Assembly: GCF_023898315.1 (NCBI RefSeq)
Contig: NC_064615.1
Coordinates: 731,955,450-732,019,449 of the forward strand
DNA: 64,000 nucleotides
Source: Schistocerca nitens
Taxonomy: Eukaryota > Arthropoda > Insecta > Orthoptera > Acrididae
Reading direction: 5' to 3'
Positions 20,884 through 33,445 of this stretch are shown piece by piece. Position 1 is the stretch's first letter, and each line of letters opens with the position of its first letter. Made by a program: the position numbers and the translations under genes. The notes under the pieces are model-generated. The model saw only the letters and a list, made by a program, of their open reading frames with translations, was not told where the DNA came from and made no database searches.

Positions 20884-22978
20884 AGTGACGTACTTAAACA
20901 AAAACAGAGTGGTTTCATTACTATTTTACATCCTCACCCACCCCCACACCAAACTGAAAAAGCTATAACGACTGCATTTTTACATGCAAGAAAAACCCAT
21001 ATGACCATTTAGAAAACAATGTCTTGTTTCTTTCCTTTTTCAGCCATCACAATACAGTTTGATAGGAGGAGGTCCTTCTAGCTGACATTCTCCATCCAAT
21101 TGACAATATTTATCACAACATTTATACTTAGAATAAAAGCATCACTCTGAAATACTCGAAGTAACTTGTGAAATCTGTTTGAAATATTATGTAGCAGTGG
21201 CATCAGTCGTTTAGGAAACTATTAACAGCAAATAGTATTCACATTATGGCACCTTTCCATAAGTTTTTTTAAACATTTAGAAGCAGCTTAAACACATTTA
21301 AGTCACTCAAAGAAGTGGTGTGGTTTAACACCATCCTTCTCATTAAATCCCAGTCTTCCAGTTGCAGCACTGAGGCATCAAAATTTCTTCCAGATACTTA
21401 GGACGACAGGGCTTAATAGGTTTCTCGAAAACACCAGTGCCGTGCAGTTATTATTCTCCTTTTACAGGAACTTCATGGATGACTTCAAAGTACTGAAAGA
21501 TGCTTCAGCGTCCGGAACTTGTAGTATACACTCATCAACATCACTTAAATCACTGAATGATATTAGCCCTGCGTTTATCAGATTTAGCACCAAGTATCTA
21601 AACTTTATTAATTTTGAACAGTACAATTGGTAGTAACACAAGTGACAGGGATTGACTGGCTGCAGAGACCAGCGCATTTTCCTTTCATAGGACTGGTAGC
21701 CGAAATGATACATGACTATACTTTTTTATGTTTTAAAGTTACACAAGTACATTGAGTATTACTTATACTAGTAATAGCTGAAAAAGTGTTCTCCCAGTCG
21801 TGTAAGAACACTCGAAAGGTGAATATGGCGAACTGTGAAGCGGCAGCGCCGCTCTCATCCTCAATGCAACCGTCATGTATCAGTGACAATGATGCCTGTA
21901 GTAGAAGAGTGTCGTTGTAAATAATATGTAACTCATTTTATTTTCTTCATGCAGGTAGGACAAATCCATCACAACTATCTAATGTGAAAATAATACTATT
22001 TAATTAAAAATATGGTATAAACAGTAGTGACAGTAAATGTGTCAACGTGATAATGATGTTGGATTGTTAGTTGTACCAAAGTTGGCTTTTGAAAATCCTT
22101 GACATAAAGATACGAAAGTCGTATTATCTGTGGATGAGTAGGTTCACCTATGTGTAACTTCAATGCAAAGGAATTCCTCAACGTACCTCAGTTGTATTGG
22201 GTGATCATATAGTTTCCACAGGGGACTTTCCAAGAACAGCTAAACATTTTAACGAGAATGCACTCATCTTGACGAGCGTACACCAGTTACATGATCCAAC
22301 ACGCTCTGCACCAGTGATAGTTAACATGGTCCCTACTGTCCAGTAGTGGGAATTTCAGTTTCCATGGTGGGGCATGGAGTTTTTAAAAAGTTTTGTTGGA
22401 TTCTTCCAAGAATTTTGGTATGTTATCATTATTATTATATGATTTAACTTGACTAATAAGTTTTATGAAGTAAAATGTCTTTCCTTCTTTAGAAATAGCT
22501 ATTACTGTAGAATGGGTGGGCAGTTAGAAAATTTTACTGCTAACAGTGGTACACAAGTGCGTGGGAGGTAAAAAAGGCTTATACCTGCTGCTCTAGACAA
22601 ACGACTGCGCTTCCAGCCATATGTCTACAGATTCTACGAAAAGATATGCACAAATGCCATGCAATTAGTGTGCCAAACTCTGCATACATCAGAAGAAATC
22701 ATTCCTAACCTTATGACGCTTGCTGTGCATCCACACATACAAATATGTATGAACCAGCTATGCTAGATGTAGGCACAGAACTACATTCTTATTTAGGTGT
22801 GTATGTATAGCCACCAATTTCTAAGAGATTATAAACAAATAAACGTGTAATAGTTACATGTCTTCTTGTTTTTTTCCTTATAAAGTCCCTTGCATGCTAC
22901 TGTGTGTAGTCATCACCATGGTCAAGTGGGCGAAACATTCTCATCACAAGAACTTGATAGTAACTGACTGGTCCTGCA
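20884..22978. other. Unassigned AT-rich interval
   Basis: No known domain. A minus-strand 83-codon frame at 21462-21713 contains LISFSDLSDVDECI but resembles nothing I can name. The interval may include the degraded left part of the following Maverick-like block. Confidence 0.45.
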
Positions 22979-23009
22979 ATGCTACCAAAGACTAGGAGAA
23001 GAAGAAGAA

Positions 23010-23610
23010 CGAGAAGAAGTTCCGATAATATGTCACCAATAGCTGTCGGTTCATCCTACTGTCACAAGATGAATATTATCATGTTATTGCTAAAACATCC
23101 AGATGCCATCTGCTTTCAGCAGGTGTCTATATTTTCAAAAACATTAATTCAGCCTAAGTACCACCTGTTACACGAGATATATCATGACATTGATAGTGTA
23201 ATATACAGTTCATTCAATGAAAGCAGTTATATCCCACCACCAGAAAGAGTTATGCTGAACACTTCCTATATTTGATAATCTTGTAGAGGAAAACCAGGAG
23301 CAAATATGAAAATATTTCTTTTTTGCCCATCAAATGTGGGTTGAGGTCTTTTATTTGAACCAGACATATTTTAAGTTTCCAAATCATCTGGTAAGGAATT
23401 ATGTAAACCTTATTATCGTTTTCAAACAAGGCATTATGCATTTCAGACACATTTACCAAGCACATGTGGGCACTGACATGTCATTCAATCAGTTTATAAC
23501 CATATGTTTGGAGTGCTGAAATCACTCACAGTACAGATCTCTGGTTATTGACAAATTAAGAAAATGGAGTGAGGGAGTGTACAGAACAAACTTCCAAAAG
23601 TTATCTTAAC
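23010..23610 (+). pseudogene. FtsK/HerA-like packaging ATPase fragment
   Basis: Two frames are joined by a break near 23275. The first has IAVGSSYCHKMNIIMLLL where a Walker A loop would lie; the Gly/Lys/Thr residues expected of a working P-loop are not preserved (HKM instead). It then has SIFSKTLIQPKYHLLHEIY. The second (23334-23519) contains YFKFPNHLVRNYVNLIIVFK and HVGTDMSF, the C-terminal part of this ATPase type. In Mavericks this enzyme packages DNA. This copy cannot function. Confidence 0.45.
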
Positions 23611-25244
23611 ATACACAGTAAATAATGAAGTAAATACATCAGTATACATTACTCCTTGGACAAATTCACACGTATGTCAGGCATTCAGCTCAAGATGAGC
23701 GGAATACATAAACAGGATATTCGTCCATACATAATGAGAAAAAAATAAATGAAACTCCTGAACAACAGTCTACAGAAATGAAAACAATCAAAAAACTTCT
23801 GCAAACTTGTTCTGAAAGAGTTGTAATGATTGACAAAAATGTAATAGTCATAATATGGATTCTCGAACATCGACTAATGTTCCAAAAACTATACTAGTTT
23901 GCTTGAACTGATCTCTGAAAGAGTTAATGCTGCAAATGCTTGAGATGATATCAATAATAGAGTGATTGTTGCTCATATGAATGAGGTAAATGGAGAAGTT
24001 TGTGATGGTCAAAAAATTTTATGGGATGTAAGAATTAGTGATTTTAGAGACGTTTTGAAGTCAATTAAAACATTAAATCCAAAGGTTAAAGGTACTGAAA
24101 AAATTTAGACATTGGGAAAAAATATATAAATTGTATACTATCTTGAATCAGTGTAGTACGTAACAGCATGCTGACAAATGTAAAGTCATCTAAGTGTGTA
24201 AGGCCATTCGATGGAAATTACGTTTGCTAAGGTTAGCATATTAGGAATGGTCTCAATCTCTCTGAGAAACGTTTGAAACTGTTACTTAATCTCTTGATGA
24301 AGATGAAAGAAGAAGGAGAAGATGACATTGCCAAATTCATCAACCGTCACAGCAACGCTAAGATAGATGGAATAAATGGAGATCTGTATGTTTAACTGAG
24401 CACAAAATACAGGTTGATCGCAGAGAATTTGAAAGAACAATTGGTTTACTGAATTTACTGTCCTAAGAACCACTAAAGCTGAGAATTATTTACTGAAAGA
24501 TCTAGAAATATGTGGTGAAATACTACATTTGACAGATGTTCATAAGAAACTCAATGTAAGACCAAAAATCCCACACAATGTGAAATACAAAACCATTATT
24601 AAGCTGGCATTAGATGCTAGATGTACCACCGTTGAAGGTATCGACACTGATGTCTTTGATAATGAGCTTCTAAATACAGTATGCAATCGTACTGAAATGG
24701 TGCATCCACACAAACATAAATTTAATGTAGGTGTCTTAGTATGTATTTAAAAGCACGAGACAGCATTTGCGAAATAATACCTACCAAACTGCTCAACAGA
24801 AATATTTACAATTTTGAAGGTGAAGAGAACAAATCCCAAGCTAACATCTTAAAGAGTGGTAGTTGTGAAGAAATTACTGGAAGTTTTTACACAAAAAGAA
24901 TCACAGGAAAGCCCTGAATTGGACATATTTCTGGTAAAGCACTTTAGTTAAATGGCTTGGCGTCCCCTCAGTGCAGAACAATTGGATAGATGTGAGTGAT
25001 CTTTTATAAAACAGGATGTGCAAACCCAAATTGTACAGTGCTGTAATATGAGTGGTAGTAAGTGCATCAGAAATGGTGATAGTTTTTGGACGAATTACTG
25101 GTGTAACTGCACATTCATACACATAATTACAGTCAGTCTAGAACAAAGCTTCAAAAGTGGTTAGCATGTGGTGGTAATGTGATTAATCTGCTGGATAAGG
25201 CCCACAAGGAACATGATACCACATAAATCGCAAATAGAGATTTG
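23611..25244 (+). other. Degenerate coding-like stretch, not recognised
   Basis: Short open runs alternate between frames. Examples are RISDFRDVLKSIKTLNPKVK near 24030, MKMKEEGEDDIAKFINRHSN near 24300 and the 73-codon frame at 24529-24750 (MTDVHKKLNVRPKIPHNVKY...). Codon-like structure and position suggest lost genes of the same element, but I recognise no family. Confidence 0.3.
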
Positions 25245-25500
25245 AAGAACGTCATGCTGCACATCGAATTTTAGCCATTACAGCTGGGGAAATACATGCA
25301 AAAAATGGACATTGACATTATTATTGTATTGTATTACAATGTGCACGAAACTTGAATTTGGTTTGAGAATAAATTTATCACAAGCTGTGAACGCCACCTT
25401 TTATACAGAAAGAAGAAGCAAAAATCTTTGGGAAGTTCTAAAAAATGGATCAAATCAGTGATGTCAGCAGCTTAAAGTGAGCTGAAGTGGAAAGGAGTAA
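25245..25500 (+). pseudogene. Unrecognised Maverick-associated fragment
   Basis: One frame reads AHRILAITAGEIHAKNGHCH followed by YYCIVLQCARNLNL, then an Ala/Lys-rich tail. It directly precedes the hydrophobic protein. The function is unknown to me. Confidence 0.3.
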
Positions 25501-25523
25501 CATGAAGAAGAACACCGATTAAA

Positions 25524-25690
25524 ATGCCTAGAGTTGTACCAATACCTAAGACACCTGGTGGATTTATTCAGTTTCTAATTATCATATTGGTGGGTCTTTC
25601 AATATTTGACACTTTAGCTGGAAGGGCAGCAGCCATTGTCCAAACAGTGAAAAATGATAATAATACACAAAATGGATGATGCCATCTGTA
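25524..25690 (+). pseudogene. Short hydrophobic protein with VPIPKTPGGF start
   Basis: The ATG at 25524 opens MPRVVPIPKTPGGFIQFLII, then a hydrophobic Gly/Ala segment (VGLSIFDTLAGRAAAIVQ), then a stop near 25680. Small proteins of this shape lie upstream of the protease in Maverick-type elements. The C-terminal part continues in other frames. Confidence 0.4.
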
Positions 25691-25744
25691 CCTATCAGAA
25701 AAAAAACTATATTAAACACTATACAGGAAAGGCTTTAGACAGTT

Positions 25745-26150
25745 CGTAAAAATCCCCTAGGAATATTACCCAACATACCACTTACAAATACCAGTCTACT
25801 TGAACTCTTCAAAACGTTCTACAGCCCAATATTTTGTGGAGTGTCTATGTCAAATAGCTGCTGATGACATTGTGTAAATCTAAAGAATGCAGGATTGTAA
25901 ATTTAGGTGTTGTGGGAGGACCTGGAACTCGCTGTGTGGCCATATGTTAAAAAAAATTGGAATAAGACCTACTATATGGACTTCTTCAGAGAAGTATGCC
26001 CACTGGAAGAGTTGAACCACTAATTTATCAACATCTGTGTGTTCTACAATTTTCGGTGCTATCAAAATTTCGACACATACTTGTGCAGCTATTCATGCCT
26101 CATGTACTTCCTCATGACTGCATAAAAACAGACGTCGAGCATGACACTGT
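25745..26150 (+). pseudogene. Adenain-like (C5) cysteine protease fragment
   Basis: Across frame breaks the plus strand shows IVNLGVVGGPGTRC near 25900, YYMDFFREVCPLEEL near 25975 and NFRCYQNFDTYLCSYSCLM near 26055. These match the layout of adenovirus-type proteases. In place of the catalytic His after the Gly-Thr pair there is Arg. The Asp, Gln and Cys positions seem to be present. In related elements the protease matures capsid proteins. Confidence 0.45.
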
Positions 26151-26189
26151 GTTAGTTAAGGTTCAGGTGAGATGTTGTAGACTCTCACT

Positions 26190-26785
26190 TTAAAAGAACC
26201 ATTGTCTATTCTATGTGTGGATATTTCCACCAACCCGTTTAAGCAGTTGGGATTGGAGTGTTGCAGTGACTTGATGGGAGACATACAATACTGTTCATAA
26301 TATCACCAAGGTATCTAGAGTCTGATGGCACGAAAGAAGTTATGCAAATACCTCCTGGCACATATGCTATTGAAGATTTGAACATAGTTTTAAAACAATC
26401 TGTAGAAGGTTTTGAACAACGTACAAACGCAACATGTTTAAAAGCGAAATGAGGACAACAAAAGGCAACAATAGACATGAGCCAGAACAGTTCGACAGGA
26501 CCGCTTCCAGATTTCTCAACAAGTCAAGTTTTGGAGAAAAAGTTTGATAAATTTTACAAGTAAGGTCAGCCAGTGGATCTATTACCAGTCAGCACAATTC
26601 GTATCAAGCGTAATTTTGCAAAGCACGTATATCTAAATAACAAATTGAGTCACACAACCTACAGAGCCTTCCCTGTTGTTAGCCCAAGATACAAGATCGT
26701 TAAGACATCCACCCAACGTCCACCACCTACCAACACCATCTTGGGACCATGGAAGGAAAATCGTTTTTGTGGTAAATCATTTTGA
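26190..26785 (+). pseudogene. Structural-protein-like fragment downstream of the protease
   Basis: A frame with MQIPPGTYAIEDLNIVLKQS (near 26350) is followed, after stops, by FDKFYK and the frame 26573-26785 with STIRIKRNFAKHVYLNNKLS and FPVVSPRYKIV. I know a protein family with this layout next to adenain-like proteases in insect Maverick-type elements, where it is probably a virion component. Stops near 26445 and 26560 break it. Confidence 0.4.
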
Positions 26786-26790
26786 GGAAA

Positions 26791-27715
26791 ATGCTTTGCA
26801 GTAGGATTTATGAAATGCAGAAAGTTTTGAATCCAATGAGCAATTTGAGAAGGAAAATGGATCGAAATTTTTGTCTGAGGCTGCACAAGAAAGACGAGAC
26901 TGCAATTGTCAGGGCAAGGCGTGTACACGGAAACGGAGGTTAGATACAGAAACTTTGTGCATTGACCCTTCAGGCAGGCAAACTATTTGGATAAAGTTAT
27001 TCATGAATCACTTTTGGTAGAATTACTCATTAGCAAATTACCTAGCACACTGAGGGTAAAATTGATAGGAAGGATATGCAAAAACTTCGAACAAACCTAT
27101 TGTTATACTGGTTACACCATTTAAATATCTAGAACGATAGTACAAGGGGGAGAAAACTGTTCAAAAACTCTGTTCGTTGTCATGGAAAGAGAATGGTAAG
27201 GGTGGTCAGATGCATAACGTTAGTTACAGACAAATGGCACAAAATTCATGAAACCAGGTACACTATGCTCGTGGGAATAACAGGTATTACCCTAACACAA
27301 GTGAGATGTGGAAGGTAAAGGCCGGCAAGGACACAAATGCTCTGACTGATGCCAAATAAACCAGGACAATAAATGCATCGATAATGTGTCTGGATTATTC
27401 AGCAGCTTCGTTAGCAAATCCTATACCCACGTCCTCACCCAATGCCCTGGAAGATGCACTTACTTTCAGTGTAACAGACTGGAAAGCATAAAAGGTGGGT
27501 CACTATTGCCTTAAAATTGTGCAAAAGGAGACAAACCAACAAAAAACAGGCAGGTGGTACACCTCAAGATGAAAGGTCCACCAGCTGACTACCCCAGCTA
27601 TGAACTGGAATTTCATACTGGAAGTAAAGCTATTCCATATCTATCATCTTTACAAAATAAAGATGGATAGATCTGTTCGATGATGAACTAGGCAGGATAG
27701 GACAAAGACTTTGTC
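26791..27715. other. Unassigned interval between Maverick-like block and LINE
   Basis: Short Cys-containing open runs (for example RRDCNCQGKACTRKRR near 26900 and FQCNRLESIKGGSLLP near 27465) suggest degraded coding sequence. They may belong to the 5' part of the following LINE, but I cannot assign them. Confidence 0.35.
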
Positions 27716-29325
27716 TAAAAGACACGGTTATGACAGGCACATTGAATGTAAGAGGACTGAGTAACAAAGAATTAGACCTCTGCGTGATACTGAAGAATCA
27801 AAATATAGGCGTGCGGCTCGAAAGTGAAACAAAGAGAAACTTAAAGTCGACGGAAATACCTAGACCACCACACAATGATTTTCAGTGGAGTTCCGCAATA
27901 TAGAAGAGCATGTTGTGGAGAGGCTTTACTCATAAGTAACAAATGGAAAAACAAAATAATCAGCTATGCCAACATTAATAAAAGAAAAGTAGCTGTGATT
28001 TTCAAAGTTAACAGTATCTGTCCAGGTATCATAGATCATGTGCGCCAAAGAAAGAAGGGAGAGAAATATTGCTATTTCTAAGACAAATTGCAAATAATAA
28101 TCAACAAATTCAATAAAACGCCATTTTAATGAATACAGATCTGAATGCATGTTTTGGATATCTGACAATAGTGGGCCTGGAGGGAACCTCTGGGGGAAAT
28201 CAAATCAATTTGCAACATTCTGAAAGTTAAAACTACCTATAACTTTCTTCTGAAAAAAAAAAGACATCCATAAATACTCTTGGAGTACATAGGGATGGAG
28301 ACCATTTATAGATTACATAACAGCAAAGGAAAAAGACAGCTACATTTGTACCCACCTGAAAAAAATAAATAAATAAAACGTATACAGCTCAAGATATATA
28401 CCAAATTCATCTCCTCCAAGGTAGTAGCACAAGGACACTATAACAAAGTAGGTTAAATCAGTTTCCAGAAAAAGTAACAAAGAGCAATGTTATAGGTGAA
28501 GAGAGCCTTACTACAAGAAAATACATAGAAAAGTGAGCGAAAGAAGGGGTGAGAAAAGAAAGAAAACACAGAACTAAAGAAAATCAAAAACACTGAATGC
28601 AGAATTAGAAGCAGTTATAAAATCAAACCAAAATCCATATGAAGAGATCCTGCTGAGGAACATATGAGAATCAGAAAACCGCTATGAGGAAAAGTAAAGC
28701 TATGTTAGACAAGTTGTACGATAGGCCCATCAAGAATCTTGCGACGGATTCGGCAATGGATGAACTACAAAACACGCTACAAAAAATCAACATGTTCTGG
28801 CAAAAGAGCAAGTTCACAAGCTTGTGGAACATGGTGGAAGATGTCTCTCTGTTCAGAAAGGGCAATAGTAGTGAATGAAAAGTACAGAGGCATTAATCTG
28901 TTGAAGGCTGCGTACTAAGTACACTCAAAACACTTGAACTACAGGATAAGTGTTCTAGCTAAAGCGCTTCTCCAAGAAGATCAAAGAGGATTTAGGGCAC
29001 GACATTCATGTAGTGACGACATTCTTACAATGAAACGACTTAAAGAAAAATAGAGAATTTAATCTTGAAATCCACGTTAGTTTTAAATATTCTGAAGACG
29101 CTTTCCATTGGGATGATTTAAATAATTTATGGGATCTACTACATGACAGCGGTTACATACAACACTTCATAAGGCAATCTAAAGCCTATATCTTGAAACA
29201 AGAACAGTAATAAATAAGATAAGAATCAGTCAAGGACTGAGATTGGAATTGCCTTTCACTCACATTAACATTTATATTGACCACTACCTTAAATATTGGA
29301 AATCTGGTAATTATCCAAGAATTAA

Positions 29326-29359
<34 letters not shown>

Positions 29360-29605
29360 CACTTGCTAAACTAAGAATATTAATATTTGCAGGTGATACG
29401 GTAATAATACAAGAAAGTGACAACGATCTGCAATTAGTAACGCATAGTCCAAACCAAATGTGTTCATAATACAAACTTAAAATTTCATTCCGTGACGAAA
29501 GTTACTGCCTTTCAAGGTAAATACCCAATATGGTCAAAAATAGTAATTAATAATGAAGTAATTGTGCAGGTGTCACATTTTTAAGTATCTAAGTTCTTTT
29601 TAAGT
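27716..29605 (+). pseudogene. LINE ORF2: endonuclease and reverse transcriptase, degenerate
   Basis: From 27727 the plus strand reads MTGTLNVRGLSNKELDLCVI, the start of an AP-type endonuclease. FSGVPQYRRACCGEAL (27890) and the C-terminal part of that domain (near 28290) follow. RT pieces come next: KYRGINLLKAAY (28890), DQRGFRARHSC (28990), a degraded palm region and INICR/GDTVIIQESDNDLQL in broken frames (29390-29430). A (CA)n run interrupts the RT. Many stops are present. This is a full EN-RT layout, so the copy is longer than the other LINEs here. The clade is undetermined. Confidence 0.65.
29329..29357. repeat. (CA)n microsatellite inside the LINE RT
   Basis: About 14 CA repeats lie between recognisable RT pieces, presumably expanded or inserted after the LINE died. 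Confidence 0.95.
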
Positions 29606-30013
29606 ATCTAAGTTCTAATATGTAGAAAAATAAACAGTAAAAAGGACTTCAAAACCAGAAAAGATACCCAAATTAAGTTTTGTGATACCATATTGATACC
29701 ATTACTGTTGAACTGAAGTGAGATTTGGTTAAATAAAAAGAAAACTAACAGCAACGTACAGCAGATATGAGAACTGGAAGCAAAGAAAAGGGCTACATGA
29801 GATGGGATTTGATAAAGAATGACGTTCGAAATGTGATAAAGATACAACGCTGGATATAGAGTAGGCCGACAATAGAATGAGAGATGAAAGATACCCAGGA
29901 AAATCCTGAACTGTAACTTGAAAGGAACGAGAGACAAGCTCGACAAATAGAATGAATGACATAAAGTTTTTGAAGATGCAACAAGCAGATAAAAGGGCAA
30001 ATATGGTGTGTAA

Positions 30014-30050
<37 letters not shown>

Positions 30051-31089
30051 GTGATGATGATGCTGATGACGAATGAAGTATGGCTATGCACGTAGGAAGT
30101 ACAAAAGAGTAAATCCAACTGTGTGGAGGCAAGGGACCGGGTGAACTTTAACAGATACAAACAGATCATCTGAAGGTGTGTGAGTAATTAAGAACCCACC
30201 AGTAGCAAGAACCAGGTGATATATGCGTCAGCGTTTGTATGATATCAGGAAGGTGTGCAATTAGAAGAAATATTTCTGGAGAAGAAACATAATAAACAAA
30301 TGGATATGAATAAAGACGCAGTAAGTGGGCATGTCCACGAGACAGAGGTGAATTTGACTGTGAATACACGTAGTGACCTTTGTCTAGGACGTAAGATTTG
30401 CTGGGAAAGGCAGAAACTTGGCCTATAAGGGATGGAAGTTTATGGGCTACGACTGGAATCTGGAGCCGAAAAGTAAAGGAGTCAGCTCACGTGTACTTTA
30501 GTGAAGAATTGATGAATTTTCAACATACAATGTATGTAGCTGCGGGAACAGGAGTAGAGATGATTTTTGAAATGGATGGGCTCAGGGGAAAGAAGCAAAT
30601 GTTCTAATCAGTGAACAAAAGATAAGTGCCCTGTATCACAGAGAGAGAAAGGAGGTAGAAGTTTGGAAAGATAAGTTTGCGTCCAGTGATAATGAATTAG
30701 AAATAAGGTGTGCCAGGTTAATGACAAATCATTTGTTAGTACAGTGGTAGCAACAAAGGAAGCTATTGGAGAACGTATAGAACAGAGTCAGTTGCAAGAG
30801 GCCGCCTACCTGCAGAAGGGAGCACGATCAGAGTAACAATCGTCTAAAATTTGAAGCTTAAGGCAGAAGCTTATCAAAGGAAGGCTAAGGAAGTATCAAA
30901 GCCACCTAACTCCAGAATAGGGGACAGTATCCCTTTGAGAAGCCCTGAGACAAGTAACAAAACCCGAAAAAACATTAGGAAAGTTTTTCATATGTATTGA
31001 GGACCATTTGTGGTCACAGATATACGACTCTTGAGTATATTTGTATTAAAAGATTCAATATTAGAACAAATTGTGGGCTTTCATAGTGT
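29606..31089. other. Unassigned interval containing a (GAT)n microsatellite
   Basis: A GAT/GAC repeat runs from about 30016 to 30070. It produces long, low-complexity shadow frames on the minus strand (runs of Ser or Ile) that are not real genes. Elsewhere the sequence is purine-rich with no recognised domain, including the 69-codon frame at 30398-30607. Confidence 0.5.
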
Positions 31090-31765
31090 GAGGAAAGTGT
31101 GTGGCGTTTTTCATTTTTTTTAAGTAAACGGCATTTTGAAATAAATGTAAAACAAGTAGACTTTTCTAAGGAATTTTATATTTACATGAAACCCTGTACT
31201 TTAATCTACTTTTCTACGTAATTGCCACCAATATTAAGTCACTTAACGTATCTTAGGATTAGCTTTGATTGACATCCTCATAGAAATTTGCTCCTTAGCA
31301 TAACTTTCGATAATTTAAACGTTCTGTAGCAACTGCATAAAACACACTTCTCGACACTTGAAAACTCATTACATAACATCGAAATCGTAAAGCATCGATT
31401 TTCTCTCACTTTCTCATCAACTTTCTGCACCAAATCGTCAGTAATGAGTGAAGGTCATCCAATTCGTTCCTCATCATCCTCATTTGTACGGCCATCTTTA
31501 AAAGCTCTCACCTATTTTTGTCCATCCCACTACTTGTATGTCACAAGAAGTGTGCTTTATGTAGTTGCTGCAGAACGTTTAAATTATTGAAATTTATGTT
31601 CAGGTGGCTGATTTCTATAAGGACGGTATTCAGAAGCTGTTTGTATGATACGATAAGTGCCTTAATATTGGCGGGAATCATGTAGAAAAGTAGATTTAAG
31701 CACAGGCTTTAAATTGCTAAGAAAAGTTTACTTGTTTCATTTTTATTTCAAAATGGTACTCAATT
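31090..31765. pseudogene. Mariner-like fragments in inverted arrangement
   Basis: The right part (about 31600-31765, plus) encodes FYKDGIQKLFV and YDKCLNIGGN, a mariner C-terminus, followed by its 3' end. The left part (31100-31290) is an inverted, diverged copy of the same about 170 bp. Between them the minus strand encodes FKDGRTNEDDEERIG and ENRCFTIS, a mariner N-terminus that jumps directly into the left C-terminal copy. The catalytic core is missing, so this is an internally deleted element with a second end facing it. Confidence 0.55.
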
Positions 31766-33059
31766 AAAAACATGGCTCATAATATTGAACCACCAGAATT
31801 GCAACAGTTTTCAAATGAGAGAAAAATTCTACAAACCTGATGGTTAATGAAAGGAGAAGGGGCAATTTCTGGATTAGACCCGTGGACAAGTGAAACATTC
31901 TAGCCAAAAATTACGGGAGAAGTAGTGAGATATAGATTGCATTTATCGCGGATTCAGATAGCAGCGTCTATCTTATTAGTGAGGACCTGAGGAAAAGAGT
32001 AAAGGAATGAGAACAGACGGTGTTCCCTGTGACATGTATTTATATCAAGGAAATTGCGTGGAAAAATAGTCATGATAACAGAAAAGCACTTGTAGAATTT
32101 TCTGTTGTAACTGTGATGCCATGGTAGTCGATGTTGATTGCAGTAAGTATGAGCGTTGGTGTCATACTGGGTGTGGGTTAATTAACCCAGAATGAAACCG
32201 ATTTCTGCATTGTTGAGGAGAAGGTGCAGATTAAATACAAAGGAAAAAGAAGGAAATATCTTTTGAGAAAATAATAAGAGATGTCTGAGGGATCTTAAAA
32301 CAGAGGAATAAGCTGCAGGGAAGAAATGTGTATAGCTATGGTAGTGTGATGTGGTATTGTAGCACTTAGATTCAGCAGTGGAGAGTACTGAGGTTTTCTT
32401 TCATTCTTGTGTTCACAATACTACCACATGAAGCGAAATTTTTGGTGTTCATATGTCAGTTTAATTACTTTTGATGGTGGGCTGTAGTAAGCATGGGTGA
32501 CATAAAAGGAAAGGAAAAATTATTATTTTCAGGAGGAACTGTTTACAGTGTCGTGTTTGTTTTTCTGTATATATCCAGAGTACAGTATAAAGGTAGTCTA
32601 GTTATTGCACAGAAGTTAGTGTAGATTTAGTCAAGGTCAGGATATAAAGAGCTTAAGAGCAAGCATGTAAAACGAAGGAGAAACTAAGATATTTTTGGCA
32701 GTTAACACTACCAAAAAGTATGTATAATGAAATTACTGGCAGTAGTCAAGAGATGTTTGTGATTCTGAGACACGAATGATGCACAGGAATAATGATGTCC
32801 ACAACTGTGCATAAATGGTGCACTAATCTCAATGTTAATTAGATTATAATTGTCTCAGTATTTTTTTGTTTATCAGTTACGTCTATGAAACAGGATTACA
32901 CTATATGTCCAAAAAGTTCTTAGGCGATATCAGATAAAAACTAAGGTGGCAGCTTGAACTAACAACTATAAACAACAGATGTGCATTTGATCAGATAATT
33001 GAGAGCATAGTATCTCACCATCATTATCACAAATCTCAATGGAGCAACATGTATATATC
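31766..33059. other. Unassigned AT-rich interval
   Basis: No recognisable coding sequence, RNA gene or repeat. Confidence 0.5.
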
Positions 33060-33445
33060 AAATGTACAAAATGCTCTGCAGGGTAGTCCGAAAAAGAGAA
33101 AGAGGTATGTAAAGTTTCTACTGCACACTTGTCTCCTGAACAAAACAATAATGCATGGATGCTTTCCATGCTGACTGAAATGACGAACGTGGAAATTTTT
33201 TTCGAGGAAAAGATCGTCATGGGTAACAAGACTTGTCGTTCAACACGGACCAACCACAAAACGACAAAGTACAGAAATCCAGGTGAAGGATCAACACTTC
33301 GACGACATAACTGACAGTCAAGCCAAAATGACGCACAATTTTATCAACATCACAAAGAAGGATTTTTGTCACAGCTTCACATGGCTGAATGAACATTCTG
33401 TGCGTTGTACTCAAATGGAGGGGGAGGGGCTGGATAATACTATGT
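33060..33445 (+). pseudogene. Mariner transposase remnant, internally deleted
   Basis: MLSMLTEMTNVEIFFEEKIV near 33160 resembles the stretch before the first catalytic Asp of mariner transposases. It is followed, in another frame, by FDDITDSQAKMTHNFINITK and DFCHSFTWLNEHSVRCTQME, which resembles a mariner C-terminus. The catalytic centre is missing. Similarity is modest. Confidence 0.4.

Larger units (their letters stand above)
22979..26790 (+). mobile_element. Decayed Maverick/Polinton (adintovirus-like) gene block
   Basis: Several broken plus-strand coding pieces lie in order: an ATPase-like piece, two stretches I cannot name, a short hydrophobic Gly/Pro-containing protein, an adenain-like cysteine protease piece, and a piece resembling a structural protein family that accompanies such proteases. 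In my knowledge this combination belongs to Mavericks/Polintons and adintoviruses, which integrate double-stranded DNA genomes into animal chromosomes. No DNA polymerase B, integrase or long terminal inverted repeats are visible, so only part of the element is here. Each piece has stops and frameshifts. The assignment rests on recognition of several independent weak motifs. Confidence 0.5.

Noticed and set aside
29608..30169. Long minus-strand frames rich in Ser or Ile
   Set aside because: They are shadows of the (GAT)n microsatellite and its AT-rich flanks, with no domain or conserved composition outside the repeat.
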